DNA from: Adiantum capillus-veneris
Taxonomy: Eukaryota; Streptophyta; Polypodiopsida; Polypodiales; Pteridaceae
Assembly: GCA_014529385.2 (NCBI GenBank)
Contig: CM043944.1
Coordinates: 168,899,740 to 168,963,739 of the forward strand
Direction of reading: 5' to 3'
Length of the DNA stretch: 64,000 nt
Part shown: positions 27,933 to 39,688 of the stretch, in pieces
Layout of the letters: every line of letters begins with the position of its first letter
Numbering within the stretch: position 1 is the stretch's first letter
The notes under the pieces: model-generated
Seen by the model: the letters and a program-made list of their open reading frames with translations, nothing else
Database searches by the model: none
What the model was told of the DNA's origin: nothing
Position numbers and translations under genes: made by a program

Positions 27933-28109
27933 ATCACAATTATACTCAAATTGACTGCAATTACATACCTTGAAATAACAAAGTCAAAAAACAATTCATA
28001 TCACCAATTGAAACAATTTTCAAGATTGACAAATCAGATTGAAAAGAATTTGCAATATAGAGAGACAATTTCAAATATTTTTTATTCCTTCTAGCACGGT
28101 GATTTTACA

Positions 28110-29687
28110 TCATGTATCTGAGGAGTTCAGAATTTTTTTGACCATTTCCTGGCGCCTATTTTGCGCATAAGGCAACTCCCCAGTCAAGAGGGACTGCGCT
28201 ATGGCATTTGGGTCAGTTGAGCCAATGGAAGCATGTATCCCTATGTGGGCAAGCACTTTACTACGAAAGCCAGTGCCAAACGCTGTGCATACAAGGGATC
28301 TACGCACTAGGAACACTTGATGCACAGTTTGAGCAATGGTACTCAAACACAAAAACTTGCTCAAAGCTTTTAACGACCAAGTCATAAAATGGGCTTGGGG
28401 AGTAAATTCATTATGGATAATGGCCACATCGCCAGGGGGGAGTTGTCTGAGGTAATGCGCAAGGGAAGCTTGAGGTCCAAAGCCCGTCCACTTGCCACCC
28501 GTCCTTGCAGCAAAATCATCAACCTCCACAACATCCTGTCATAAATCGATGAAGGTTGAGAAAAAAGACAACGAAGGATAAAATAGTAACATGAAAATTA
28601 GGATACAGTTTACCTCCTGCTCCTTGTCATCCTCCTCCCTGTTGCCCTTTGCATCCAAGTCAATGGTCCCATGCACCACAGATACAAGCTTTGGATCATC
28701 AGATGGGAGGTTGCATAATGGCATAGGCATCCTAGCAGCCTCAACCTTGGCTTGCGTGGCTTGGAAATCTTCATCAGCCACATACAACTGCTCTGCTGCC
28801 AGGACCTCCGCACATACAACTGCAATAGTGTCAGCAACAGAGTCCCCATATGGCAAGAGCTTGCTTTCTAGGGCATCTGGCGTATTGTCTAAGGGACATT
28901 TGCTGCTGTTGCATAGCACGCTCAAGCATTCATCCATGCGTAGGCCAAATGCTTTTTCCAAATCATGCAGGAACACAAACTCCTCCCCATCCACTAACAC
29001 AGAGGAGAAGCGGCTAATTTCTACCTCTGGGATGGCCACATCCGTTAGTGGTAGTGGTACTGGAGTGTCACTAGGGTCAGCCGCAACTATGGATTTCTCA
29101 ACCACTTCCTCAAGACCCCTAGGGTACTCGAACTGGTGTGCTTTTCCTTCCGCTGCAGGGTTCATGGGGATAACCTGCTGCTCCTTGGTGTCCTTGATAT
29201 AGGACCCAACTTGAAGGTGTGGTAAGCAGAGCTCCTCCAAATCAGGTTCCTCGCTCACCAAGAAGATAAATGTTGTGAGCCGAGAAAGGTACTCCACCCC
29301 CAACTTGCGCTTCTTGAGCGCTGACACCCCAGGGGCTTGCTCGTCCAAGTAATGGCCTGCATTTGTTGCAATTTCTTGGAATCGTTGCAACCGCTTGGCG
29401 AATGGGCGATCACCTTTGTGTATATAGCGCAAAAGATCGCAAGGCACCTAGATCTCTGCATGTGGGGGGATAGATACAGAATATTTTATGATGTGCTCCT
29501 CCATGAACGCAGAAATCTCCTCAAATGCATCCATGTGAAGGGCAACTGTGGCGTCAAGGTCAGGGAGACGAGTAAAAAAGGTGTGGAGGTCCAACTTCCC
29601 TTTGTATTTGGTGTCCTCGAGGAAGAGGATGAAGCGTGACAAAGGGGTGGATGTGGGTACAGATGCAGAGGCTGTGGCAGCATCCAT
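28110..29687 (-). CDS. Unknown transposon protein (about 499 residues), two exons, one in-frame stop
   Basis: I do not recognise this protein. It runs from ATG at 29687 (MDAATASASVPTSTPLS), with exon 1 29687-28614, a GT..AG intron 28613-28536 (78 bp, phase 0) and exon 2 28535-28110. A TAG at 29448-29450 sits in frame between HAEI and VPCDLLRYIHKG; reading continues well on both sides, so CAG to TAG is the simplest cause. The middle is acidic (NREEDDKEQE just before the intron) and the C-terminal 130 residues are Leu/Ala/Ser-rich and likely globular. No transmembrane segment or signal peptide is evident. It is transcribed toward the palindrome and its start is 246 bp from the stop of the next upstream gene. 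Confidence 0.65.
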
Positions 29688-29932
29688 GTTTAGCTTGGGG
29701 TGTGGATAGAGAGTGGAGGAGCTCAGGAGTTGCAAAAGTGAAAATAGTGAATGAGTTAGGTGGCCCCCCTTTTATAATGTACCCTTTTTTTAAGACATTA
29801 AAAAAAAGGCACTTTCACCAAAAAATGATTTCTCATCCCAATGCAAAAAATTATATTCAAAGGCATGATTTGCCGAAGCAAATCATGTTGATTACAGCGG
29901 GGATCAATATGAAAATTGCAAGAGTTACAAAG

Positions 29933-31273
29933 TTATAAGATCGATAGCATAGTTCCATCTATCCCCCAGTCCTCCTCGACCTTCAATTTGTCTTCCATTC
30001 TCTTCCCAATGTGCGGACATTCATTACAATAAGCATCTAATGATCGACAAACCATGATGTATTGAAAATGTGGTGGAAGGATTCTCACCTTGTGACCTTG
30101 TAAACAAAATTGTGCTTGTTGAAGGGCCTCAAAACCCATAATAACCAAATGTTCTCGAACATTATTGAGAGTCCAATGCTTGTTCACTTGGACTGCCTCC
30201 AAAGCATCGTTGGGCATCTTCACTGCAATGTCAAAGCTTGCAATAGCGCCGTCTACACTCTGTAAGGGAGTCCACACTCCAAGCTTGCACATCCAACGAT
30301 CATAGTGAAATCGTATGTACAAGGAGGTGCAGGATTTCAAATAGCGCATTCTAATACCTGTAGCTCCAACCTTACAACGGTACCGGTCCCCGTTGTGCAT
30401 GCCCTCCACAAAACCCCAGTCCTCTTCTAAAAGCCTTCCTAATTCCTCGTAATGTGCATATTTACATACAAGCATTGTGGTAGTCTCCACAAATCCAAAC
30501 TCTTTAAAAATGTGCACAAAACAATGAATAGGCAAACACCAGCTCAAGCCCACAGACCTAGAAGCTTTAGAGTATTTCAAAGAGTTTTGGACATCCATTA
30601 TCATCTTTTGCTTGAAAGATGCTACCGACCACAAATCTGGGACCGCCCACTCCATACTTAATAAGGAAGTTACTTTGATGGGTTCAAGCGTTCCAAATGC
30701 TTGTGTAGAAGTAGGGACAATATAGGAGTGAGAATAGAAGAAAATCCTTCTTTGAACCAGTTTGGTTGGGCAAAGATGCGGGAACATTATTGCTCCAATA
30801 TCCGCATGTATAGCATTGAATGTGCCGGAGAGACTATGTAGTGGCTGCTCCTCCACCAACGTGGATGGAAATATGACTATAAATGCATGACAAATGTTAA
30901 GTATGAATCCATAATAACATTACACTGTGATTTCACCCCTAGCTTTGTATTCTCAAAACATGTACTTACAATGTGTTGGAAATCGAGGTGGTTGTTGCAA
31001 GTGCATGGTTGACATTGAGAAAACATGTTGCACAATGGCTATGGTCCCCTTGTCTTTGCGGTTCTTGAAGCCAAGGAGCCTTCCTTTCCAATGAAGATCC
31101 AAGTTTGCATGATTCCGCACACGATGAGGGCCAACAGCAGATGGTTGCATGTATACCCAAGCACCTTTGGTGAACTCTTGTGGCACCCACTCATCATCTA
31201 CACCTCTAGTGTTGTGGCATGCAAGTGTTGTGACCTCATCCTTTGGTCGCCTTTGCGAAGTAGAGTTGGCCAT
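29933..31273 (-). CDS. Unknown transposon protein (about 415 residues), two exons, intact
   Basis: Not recognised. The ATG at 31273 starts MANSTSQRRPKDEV. Exon 1 is 31273-30970, the intron 30969-30877 (93 bp, donor GTAAGT, acceptor TTTATAG) and exon 2 30876-29933; together they make 416 codons with no stop or shift. Features: a basic N-terminus, an aromatic segment (KGAWVYMQPS, DLHWKGRLLGFKNRKDKG), and a Cys/His cluster near the C-terminus (YCNECPHIGKR). It is the only clearly undamaged gene of the element. Position at the right end facing inward suggests it is a second mobility or accessory gene. A DNA-binding role is possible but not shown. Confidence 0.7.
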
Positions 31274-31862
31274 GGTTGAGAAAAGCAAACTAGGAGGAGC
31301 AGAAGAACCTTGCTTGTTGCTACAATGTAGGTGTGATAAAGTGATATGAGAAAATGGTCAACCCTTGTGGCAATGGGAGGAGAAGGTGGACAACCCTTGC
31401 TTGGTGTGGCACTGGGAGGAGAAGGTGGATAAGCCTTGCTTGGTGTGGCAATGGAAGGTGGTAGGGGAGGAGAGAGGAGCTTCCTTGCTGCAGCAATGGA
31501 GATAGTGTAAAGAGAGAGAGTGTTGGAGTAGAGGATGAGTGTGATGGTTGCAACCAAGGAGGGGTTGGAAAAGGGGTTCTAAAGAGAGAAAATCCCTTTT
31601 TGCCTAATAACTAATTTTGGGGGAGCTCTGGATAGCAAAAAAAGATTTTTTAAAAGTTTTTAAAAAATTTTGAATTTTAGGGTTTTTGGATGCACGTTTT
31701 GACTTTTTGAGATCAAAAAATGCTTTTTTGACCATAAAATAGTTTTAGGGGGGTTTTCAGAAGATGAAATTTGAGTTTTGAAATTTTTGAAAAATTTCAA
31801 ATTTTTGGGATTTTTTCATAACCGGATCAAAAAGGAGGGAAGTTGGAGGTTCCATATGGCCC

Positions 31863-31893
<31 letters not shown>

Positions 31894-31998
31894 ACCACCT
31901 TCTCACTAGGTAAGAGCCCATTTAAAAAGTGTAAAACTACTTTGTCCCCCTACATTTTTGAGGGCATAGAGTGTGTCCACCACCCTCTTCTCATTGGC
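31274..31998. other. Right subterminal region of the H3 transposon
   Basis: Putative promoter side of the right-hand gene. It contains a short tandem repeat (CTTGCTTGGTGTGGCA units, about 31359-31455), A/T-rich DNA with AAAAAGTCAAAA-like motifs near 31700 and a 30-C run at 31864-31893. No gene seen. Confidence 0.5.
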
Positions 31999-32057
31999 TG
32001 GCCTCTAATTAACCTTAATCCCAAAGGGCCCCTAGAGGGTTCATATTTTTCCTAATG
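31999..32057 (-). repeat. Right terminal inverted repeat of the H3 transposon
   Basis: Inverted copy of the left end: read on the minus strand from 32057 it gives CATTAGGAAAAATATGAACC, then GGGATTAAGGTTAAT. The base G at 32058 is the possible 1 bp target duplication. Confidence 0.85.
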
Positions 32058-33096
32058 GGTCGGGATAGGATGCACATAGGTCTGTATAGCCTTCCTTCTC
32101 CTGCTTGGTTAAATATGTACCTAGCATATCTTCCACCTCTTTAGCCTTCAAACTACAGACAGGGGCTTGCATACCTTTACTTGCATTGGTAGAAGCTACG
32201 ATGACTCTGAATAAACCTGTATACAGCTTCAATAAATCTTTGTCTGTCTCTTCCTCTTCAACACTGGTGGACCCTTCATCATAACTCAACTCGGTTTCAT
32301 ACTCGTAACTGGTGCTAAAGTCTTGATTATCACCCCCGGCTGATGGATGAAAGCGGCTCTCCCTGATCTTCAGATCCAACACAATTTGCCCTCCATTTTC
32401 TCGATCCGGCAAGGTAAAGACCCCCTTCTCCCAATCTTGTCTGGCCCCAATTGCCAACAACCATGGCCTCCCCAATATAATTGGATTAAAATTTTCTCCT
32501 GCTTTCATGACAAAAAAAAAAACAATTAAGCATTCAACTCCCATAACATTTACCTTCACATCCTGTGCCACTCCTAAACACCGAGCTTTAGCATGGTTGG
32601 CCATCCTCATTTGCACATTGGACCTGACAATAGCTTTAATACCAATATCCCTCATAGCAAACTCTATAATCACACAAACCTGGGCACCACCATCAATGTA
32701 GGCTTGAACATGCTTCTTCTTTTCAGGAAAAACGTCCACTAGTGGAAGCACATCGATCGGACTCCCCACCCTCAAGGCTAGATTATGTACTGCATGCACA
32801 TCTCCTCCTACTCGACGAAGCCTCATACTACCACTGGTTGACCACTGCCTCCTTAATTTAGGGTTTAATGCAAGCAGCTGCCCAAAAGTGATGTTAGCCT
32901 TTTGATTTTGGACATCTCTTAGCAGATCATATTCCGGATTATCGCATCCCAGCTGAAAATCCTTCTGGGTCATTCTTGGTCTTCTTCTTCTCTTGCTTGG
33001 CTCTGGCTGCCTGTGCTTGGTTCTCGACTACTTGCTGCTCCCTTTGACCATTAAACTTCACCTGACCCTTGCCTCGACCAAACAGAGGATACATAC
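32058..33096 (-). pseudogene. B1 gag end and protease
   Basis: The minus frame from 33096 reads MYPLFGRGKGQVKFNGQ, then after a frame change MTQKDFQLGCDNPEYDLL, LALNPKLRRQW, the protease site VQAYIDGGAQVCVI (DGG instead of DSG/DTG) and IILGRPWLLAIGARQDW. It ends at ASYPD, where the DNA transposon inserted. The frame before 33096 continues from the gag at 55890 once element B2 is removed. Confidence 0.85.
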
Positions 33097-35440
<2,344 letters not shown>

Positions 35441-36798
35441 TTTGGTGCCCCCACTAAGGAGGTCTTTTCTAAGACCCTTCAGTTTACAATGCTGAAAGTG
35501 ACGCCCACTATCAATCATGGACGAGTGGCTGAAGGAATTTTCTAACTGCAGGACGGAAGAAGAGGAGACGAAGGAGGCACTAGCTCCTTCATTGAGGTGC
35601 TACTGCGAGGCTGCAGTGTCGTCAGCATTCAAGAGGTAAATTCTTCATCTCGTGTCGCTCGTTCTAACTATAAATCTAAAGCCTCAGGTGGGAGATTGGT
35701 GAAGTGCCATCAGTGTTGCCAACCAAGGCACACTGTCAATGAGTGCCAGCAACGAAGGCAGCGAAAGGGCTGAAGTCATCTACATCGACATTTATCGCGA
35801 AGAAATCATTCACGTCAAGGAAGGGAAGCAAACGGTGAGACCTCTTTTCCCTAAAGAAGCTGCAGTCAAAGATATAACTCCAAATTGGCCTAAAGGGGCT
35901 GCTCGAGCCAAAGGCAAGGAGAAGATAAGCCAGTGTGGAAACACATGACCCCGAAGGGAGAAGCATCTGGCCAAGCAAGTACTTCAAGCTTAGAAATCCG
36001 GGTCGTACCCACTTTGTCAAAGAAGAAGTCATCCGAAGCTAAGCGGCGGAAGGTCGCCTACCGATTTGCACGACGCATGCCAGTGCTACCAATCCACTTC
36101 GACAATCCAGAAGAAGAAGTGGTAAGAAGATTCCATGTCCTCGAGAAGAGTGGTTCGGCTACTACTCTCGCTGTTTTGGGAAGCGAGTGGAGGGCCTTCC
36201 TCCTCTCTCTGTACAACTTATCTTGAAGAAGCTCTCTACCACGGGAGAAACCCAGTGGGATGGAGACGAGCTGCAACTGAATGGAGTAGAATTCATGCAA
36301 CACGCCGATTACAAAAATTACCTGCAATTGCTGTTAGCCAAGAGGCTAGGAGTGGTCAGGCGCATCGCCATCACCCCGTATGTGCTGAGCAACGAAGGAA
36401 AGGTGGAGCCCATGAAAGGTGACGACCTCTTGTGGATGTGCTGACTCATCAACACTGGCACGGTAAGAGTATAAGTAAGTATTCCACCCTCTGTGCATGA
36501 TGGAAAACGGGCCGACGGCATTCCCGTTCAAATTCTTGCAGCATATGCATGTGAATATCTATGTAGATAGGAAAGTCTTCTAACAAAAGATCGTTTACCT
36601 ATTCGGTGCGGCGGTACTAGGAGAAATCCTCAATTCCCTGAACCCTATCATTCTCCCCATATTAGATTACCACCATTCCTTTAATGTCTCTATTTTTATC
36701 TTGTTTTGACCTATCCACCCACCCCTGTAAAAAGCCGCTATGAGCCGCTATTGTTTATGTAAAAGAAAAAAAAAGGGTTTGTAATTTCCTGAGTCACC
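35441..36798 (+). pseudogene. B2 leader region with remnant extra ORF
   Basis: 1.36 kb lie between the primer site and gag. Overlapping frames (35739-35948, 35933-36226, 36187-36444) seem to be pieces of one protein, with segments such as KKKSSEAKRRKVAYRFARR, PIHFDNPEEEVVRRF and QHADYKNYLQLLLAKRLGV. I recognise no domain. Extra ORFs before gag occur in some plant retroelements; whether this was one is uncertain. Confidence 0.45.
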
Positions 36799-36801
36799 AC
36801 C

Positions 36802-37679
36802 ATGGCAAGTGTTTCTTTCCCCACGTTCAGTGGAAAGAAGGGAGAGGATCTCACCATCGACTTTTTGGATGATTTCGACATTGCTTGTGTCGTCTCCAAC
36901 AATGATGACGACGTTTCACGACTTAGAATTTTTCCTCTACTGATGAAGGTAGAGGCCAAGTCCTGGTATAATGCATTGCCCCAGGCTACCAAGAATGCAT
37001 GGGATGTGTTAAGGGCTGCTTTTGTAAAGAGGTTTGGTGGAGGTACAACCTCGGAGAAGCTATGGTAGCTATACTGACAAAATTAAAGCAGGGAGGCCTG
37101 TTGGAGTATGCCACCTACGAGTCAAAGTTTGTGGACTTATGGGAGATATGGGTTGCCACACTGGAGGAAGGAAAAGGAGCGCCTAATTTCCTAAAGAAGG
37201 ACCGTTTCATTGTTGGTCTATGGTCGCCACTTAGAGAGAAGGTGAAGGGAAGGTTTCCTACAACATATGAGTTGGCGGTCAAAGTAGCCCGCCTTAAAGA
37301 TAAGAAGCTACGAATGCAAGTAAGAGTAAACGAGTCAGAGGAAACAAGCTCGACCCAACCAATCCCAGTGGCTGCAATAGCCAATCATAGAGTCCAACCG
37401 CAGGAGGCATCAGAAGAACCACAAGACCTGCTGAGTCACATCACCACCCAACTAGAGAGTTTATCTATGCATCTGGTGCAACAAGGGCATGCATCTGGCA
37501 GAAACCCAGAACAAGGAAGGGGACAACGAAGGCAGAACCTAGAGTACCACTATTACAACTGTGGGGAAGATGGCCATGGAATGTACTACTGCCCACACCG
37601 AAGGAGGGAGAATTTCAATAGAGGGGGGAGACATAATCAGATCTCTTCGCCGAGATTAAGACCACCACCACCTAGGTAG
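36802..37679 (+). pseudogene. B2 gag
   Basis: The start MASVSFPTFSGKKGEDL is typical of gypsy gag; the capsid part continues through AKSWYNALPQ and KNAWDVLRAAFVKRF. A frame change near 37030-37060 joins it to 36999-37679 (LLEYATYESKFVDLW, FIVGLWSPLREKVKG). The zinc knuckle reads YYNCGEDGHGMYYC, so the first Cys is Tyr. It ends in a Pro-rich linker and TAG at 37677-37679, with pol following in the same general direction. Confidence 0.8.
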
Positions 37680-37697
37680 CCAGGACCAATCCCACCG

Positions 37698-39653
37698 GTG
37701 CAAATCCTTCGACCTCATGTACAACAGCAACCACCACCCCAACCTCTCATTCCGCCACTACCCCCACCACCTGCTATGAACCAAGCGGTGAGTGTTATTA
37801 GCTTGGAGGCTAAAGGGAAGGCGAAGGTAGAAGAGTCAGCTCGAGAGAAGCACAAAGGAAAAGCGAAGGTAGAAGAAGTGGATGCTATGGGAGTGAAGCG
37901 TGCAAGGCACGAAGAGGCATCTCAAAGAGAAGAGAAGATGAAAGGGAAGGCCGAGTCTAGCAAGCAAGCAGCTAAACCGCGGCGGAAGATAGACATCGTG
38001 GACTTCTCACTAGGTGAGTATGCAAAACCCTATGACTTAGTCCACGATGTGTTAATGCAGTGCTCGAAGATAACTTGGCCCCAATTACTCCACCTTGCAC
38101 CCAGAATGAGGAGGCAATGGACGAAAATGGTAAGTACCAGGAAATCAAGACCCAGGATAGCTGGGGCTATCTCTGGGAGGAATCTCGACGACATCCTGCC
38201 AACCATGGAGGCTCACATCAAGGGGCAACGGATTTCAAACGTCTACATAGATGGTGGCGCAAAAATATGCGTCATGAGTGAAAAGATGATGCACCATCTA
38301 GGTCTAGAGGTAAGTAGGCCGGCACCCTGCCGAGACAAGATGGCAAACAATGTAAGGGTGAAATGCGTAGGCATTGTAAATGCGGTCAAAGTAAAATCAT
38401 TCAATACAGAAGTGGAGGTAGACATCTTCGTCATGCCACACAAAGGGGAGAGCTACCCCATCATTCTTGGAAGGCCTTGGCTTATGGCTATGGAAGCTAA
38501 ACAAGACTGGAGCACCGGGATGATCCAGATGAAGGATGCTAAAGGGAAGTCCATATTCTACGACATGAAGACTGGAAAGCAGCGCAACATGATCTTGGAG
38601 TCTTCAGAAGACGAGTCCACCAGCAACTACTCGTCTACCTCCGGAGAAGAGACGACCACCACCGACGGAAGTGACAGTAGCATCAAAGTAATGGGAGTCA
38701 TTCTTAAAGACCCAAACAGATTAACACAATCTGAAGCAACCTTGGCAAACCAAGAGGGATCATCAGGTATGCAGTCCTTGGAGGATGCAGGTAAGCTACA
38801 AAAAATGCTCTCAAATGAGTTAACCAATGAAGAAAGGAAGGAGTACGTCTCCATGTTAGGTAACTTCACTACTTTGTTCATTGATGGCTATGATAAGATC
38901 ACAGGAATTATAGTAGTGCAACACCACATAAAGCTCAAGGAAGGCAGCAAACCCGTAGTACAAAAGCTCAGAAGACTTGGAGTAATCCAACAAGAGGCAT
39001 TGCTTAAAGAAGTGAGAAGTTTGCTACAAGCAGGTTTCATCTATCCTGTAGAAGACTCAAAATGGGTCTCCCCAGTAGTAGTCACACCAAAAAAAAATGG
39101 TAAGTGGAGAGTCTGTGTGGATTATAAACCTCTCAATGCATCCACGAAGAGGGACCACTTTCCCCTCCCATTCCAGGATGAAATACTCAATGAAGTGGCA
39201 GGTCACAATCGCTACACAGTATGTGATGGGTACTCAGGATACTTCCAAATTAGCATTGCGGAGGAGAATCAGAATAAGACGACCTTCATCACACCTTGGG
39301 GATGTTTTGCCTACAGAGTGATTCCGTTTGGCCTCACTAACGCCCTGGCCACATTTCAACGCTATGTAACTTTTGTTTTCCAACCCTACTTTGGAACATC
39401 AATACGGGTTTTCATAGATGATTTTTGCATTTATAGCTCACGAGCCCTTCATTTAAGCAAAGTCTATGATGGCTTAACCAGGCTGCAAACCTTGGGTGGC
39501 CAACTCAACGTGGACAAGTGTCACATTGGTGTGAGCAAAGTCACTCTCCTTGGTCATTTAATTTCAGCAAAAGGAATCGAGGGATTCAGGCTCTGGTATC
39601 TTTATCATCACCCACCACCGCCAAGCAGCTGGTTTCTTTTCTTTAGAAGGTAA
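37698..39653 (+). pseudogene. B2 protease and reverse transcriptase
   Basis: A 651-residue frame. A Lys-rich repeat (KGKAKVEE) near residues 40-60 precedes the protease site VYIDGGAKICVMS (DGG) with ILGRPWL. RT follows: KPVVQKLRRLG, WVSPVVVTPKKNGKWRVC, DGYSGYFQISIAE, TPWGCFAYRVIPFGL and the active site VFIDDFCIYS. The frame fails after HLISAKGIEGF at about 39590. This is the intact reference that allowed the broken B1 gene to be reassembled. Confidence 0.9.
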
Positions 39654-39688
39654 GATACTCTAGTAGGTTCATTCACCTGCTATCTCAA

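Larger units (their letters stand above)
27206..27983. repeat. 778 bp palindrome between the convergent gene pairs
   Basis: The outer arms match in reverse orientation (CTTTGTAATTTCAAG at the left, CTTGAAATAACAAAG at the right; GTATGTAATTG versus CAATTACATAC). The inner spacers also match (ATTGGTTTTGCATCA at about 27450 versus TGATGCAAAACCAAT at about 27729). Each arm contains its own long hairpin. No coding potential. Confidence 0.85.
22555..32057. mobile_element. Four-gene DNA transposon carrying a histone H3-like gene; candidate new family
   Basis: The ends are inverted repeats: the first 20 bases match at 19 positions (CATTAGGARAAATATGAACC) and weaker matching continues, with GGGATTAAGGYTAAT within about 70 bp. 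The element lies in the B1 pol gene between protease (...ASYPD) and RT (LFAMEYK...). Deleting it with one G (the base at 22554 equals that at 32058) restores an ungapped alignment to B2, so the target duplication is 1 bp or absent. Layout: transposase 23179-25938 (+), H3-like gene 26252-27104 (+), large palindrome 27206-27983, unknown gene 29687-28110 (-), unknown gene 31273-29933 (-). The ends are not CACTA, CAGGG (hAT) or CACWATG (Transib). Boundaries are well supported; the family assignment is open. Confidence 0.85.

Noticed and set aside
22555-32057. Helitron or retroelement origin for the H3-bearing insert
   Set aside because: It has terminal inverted repeats, spliced DDE-type transposase, no Rep/helicase, no LTR and no poly-A tail.
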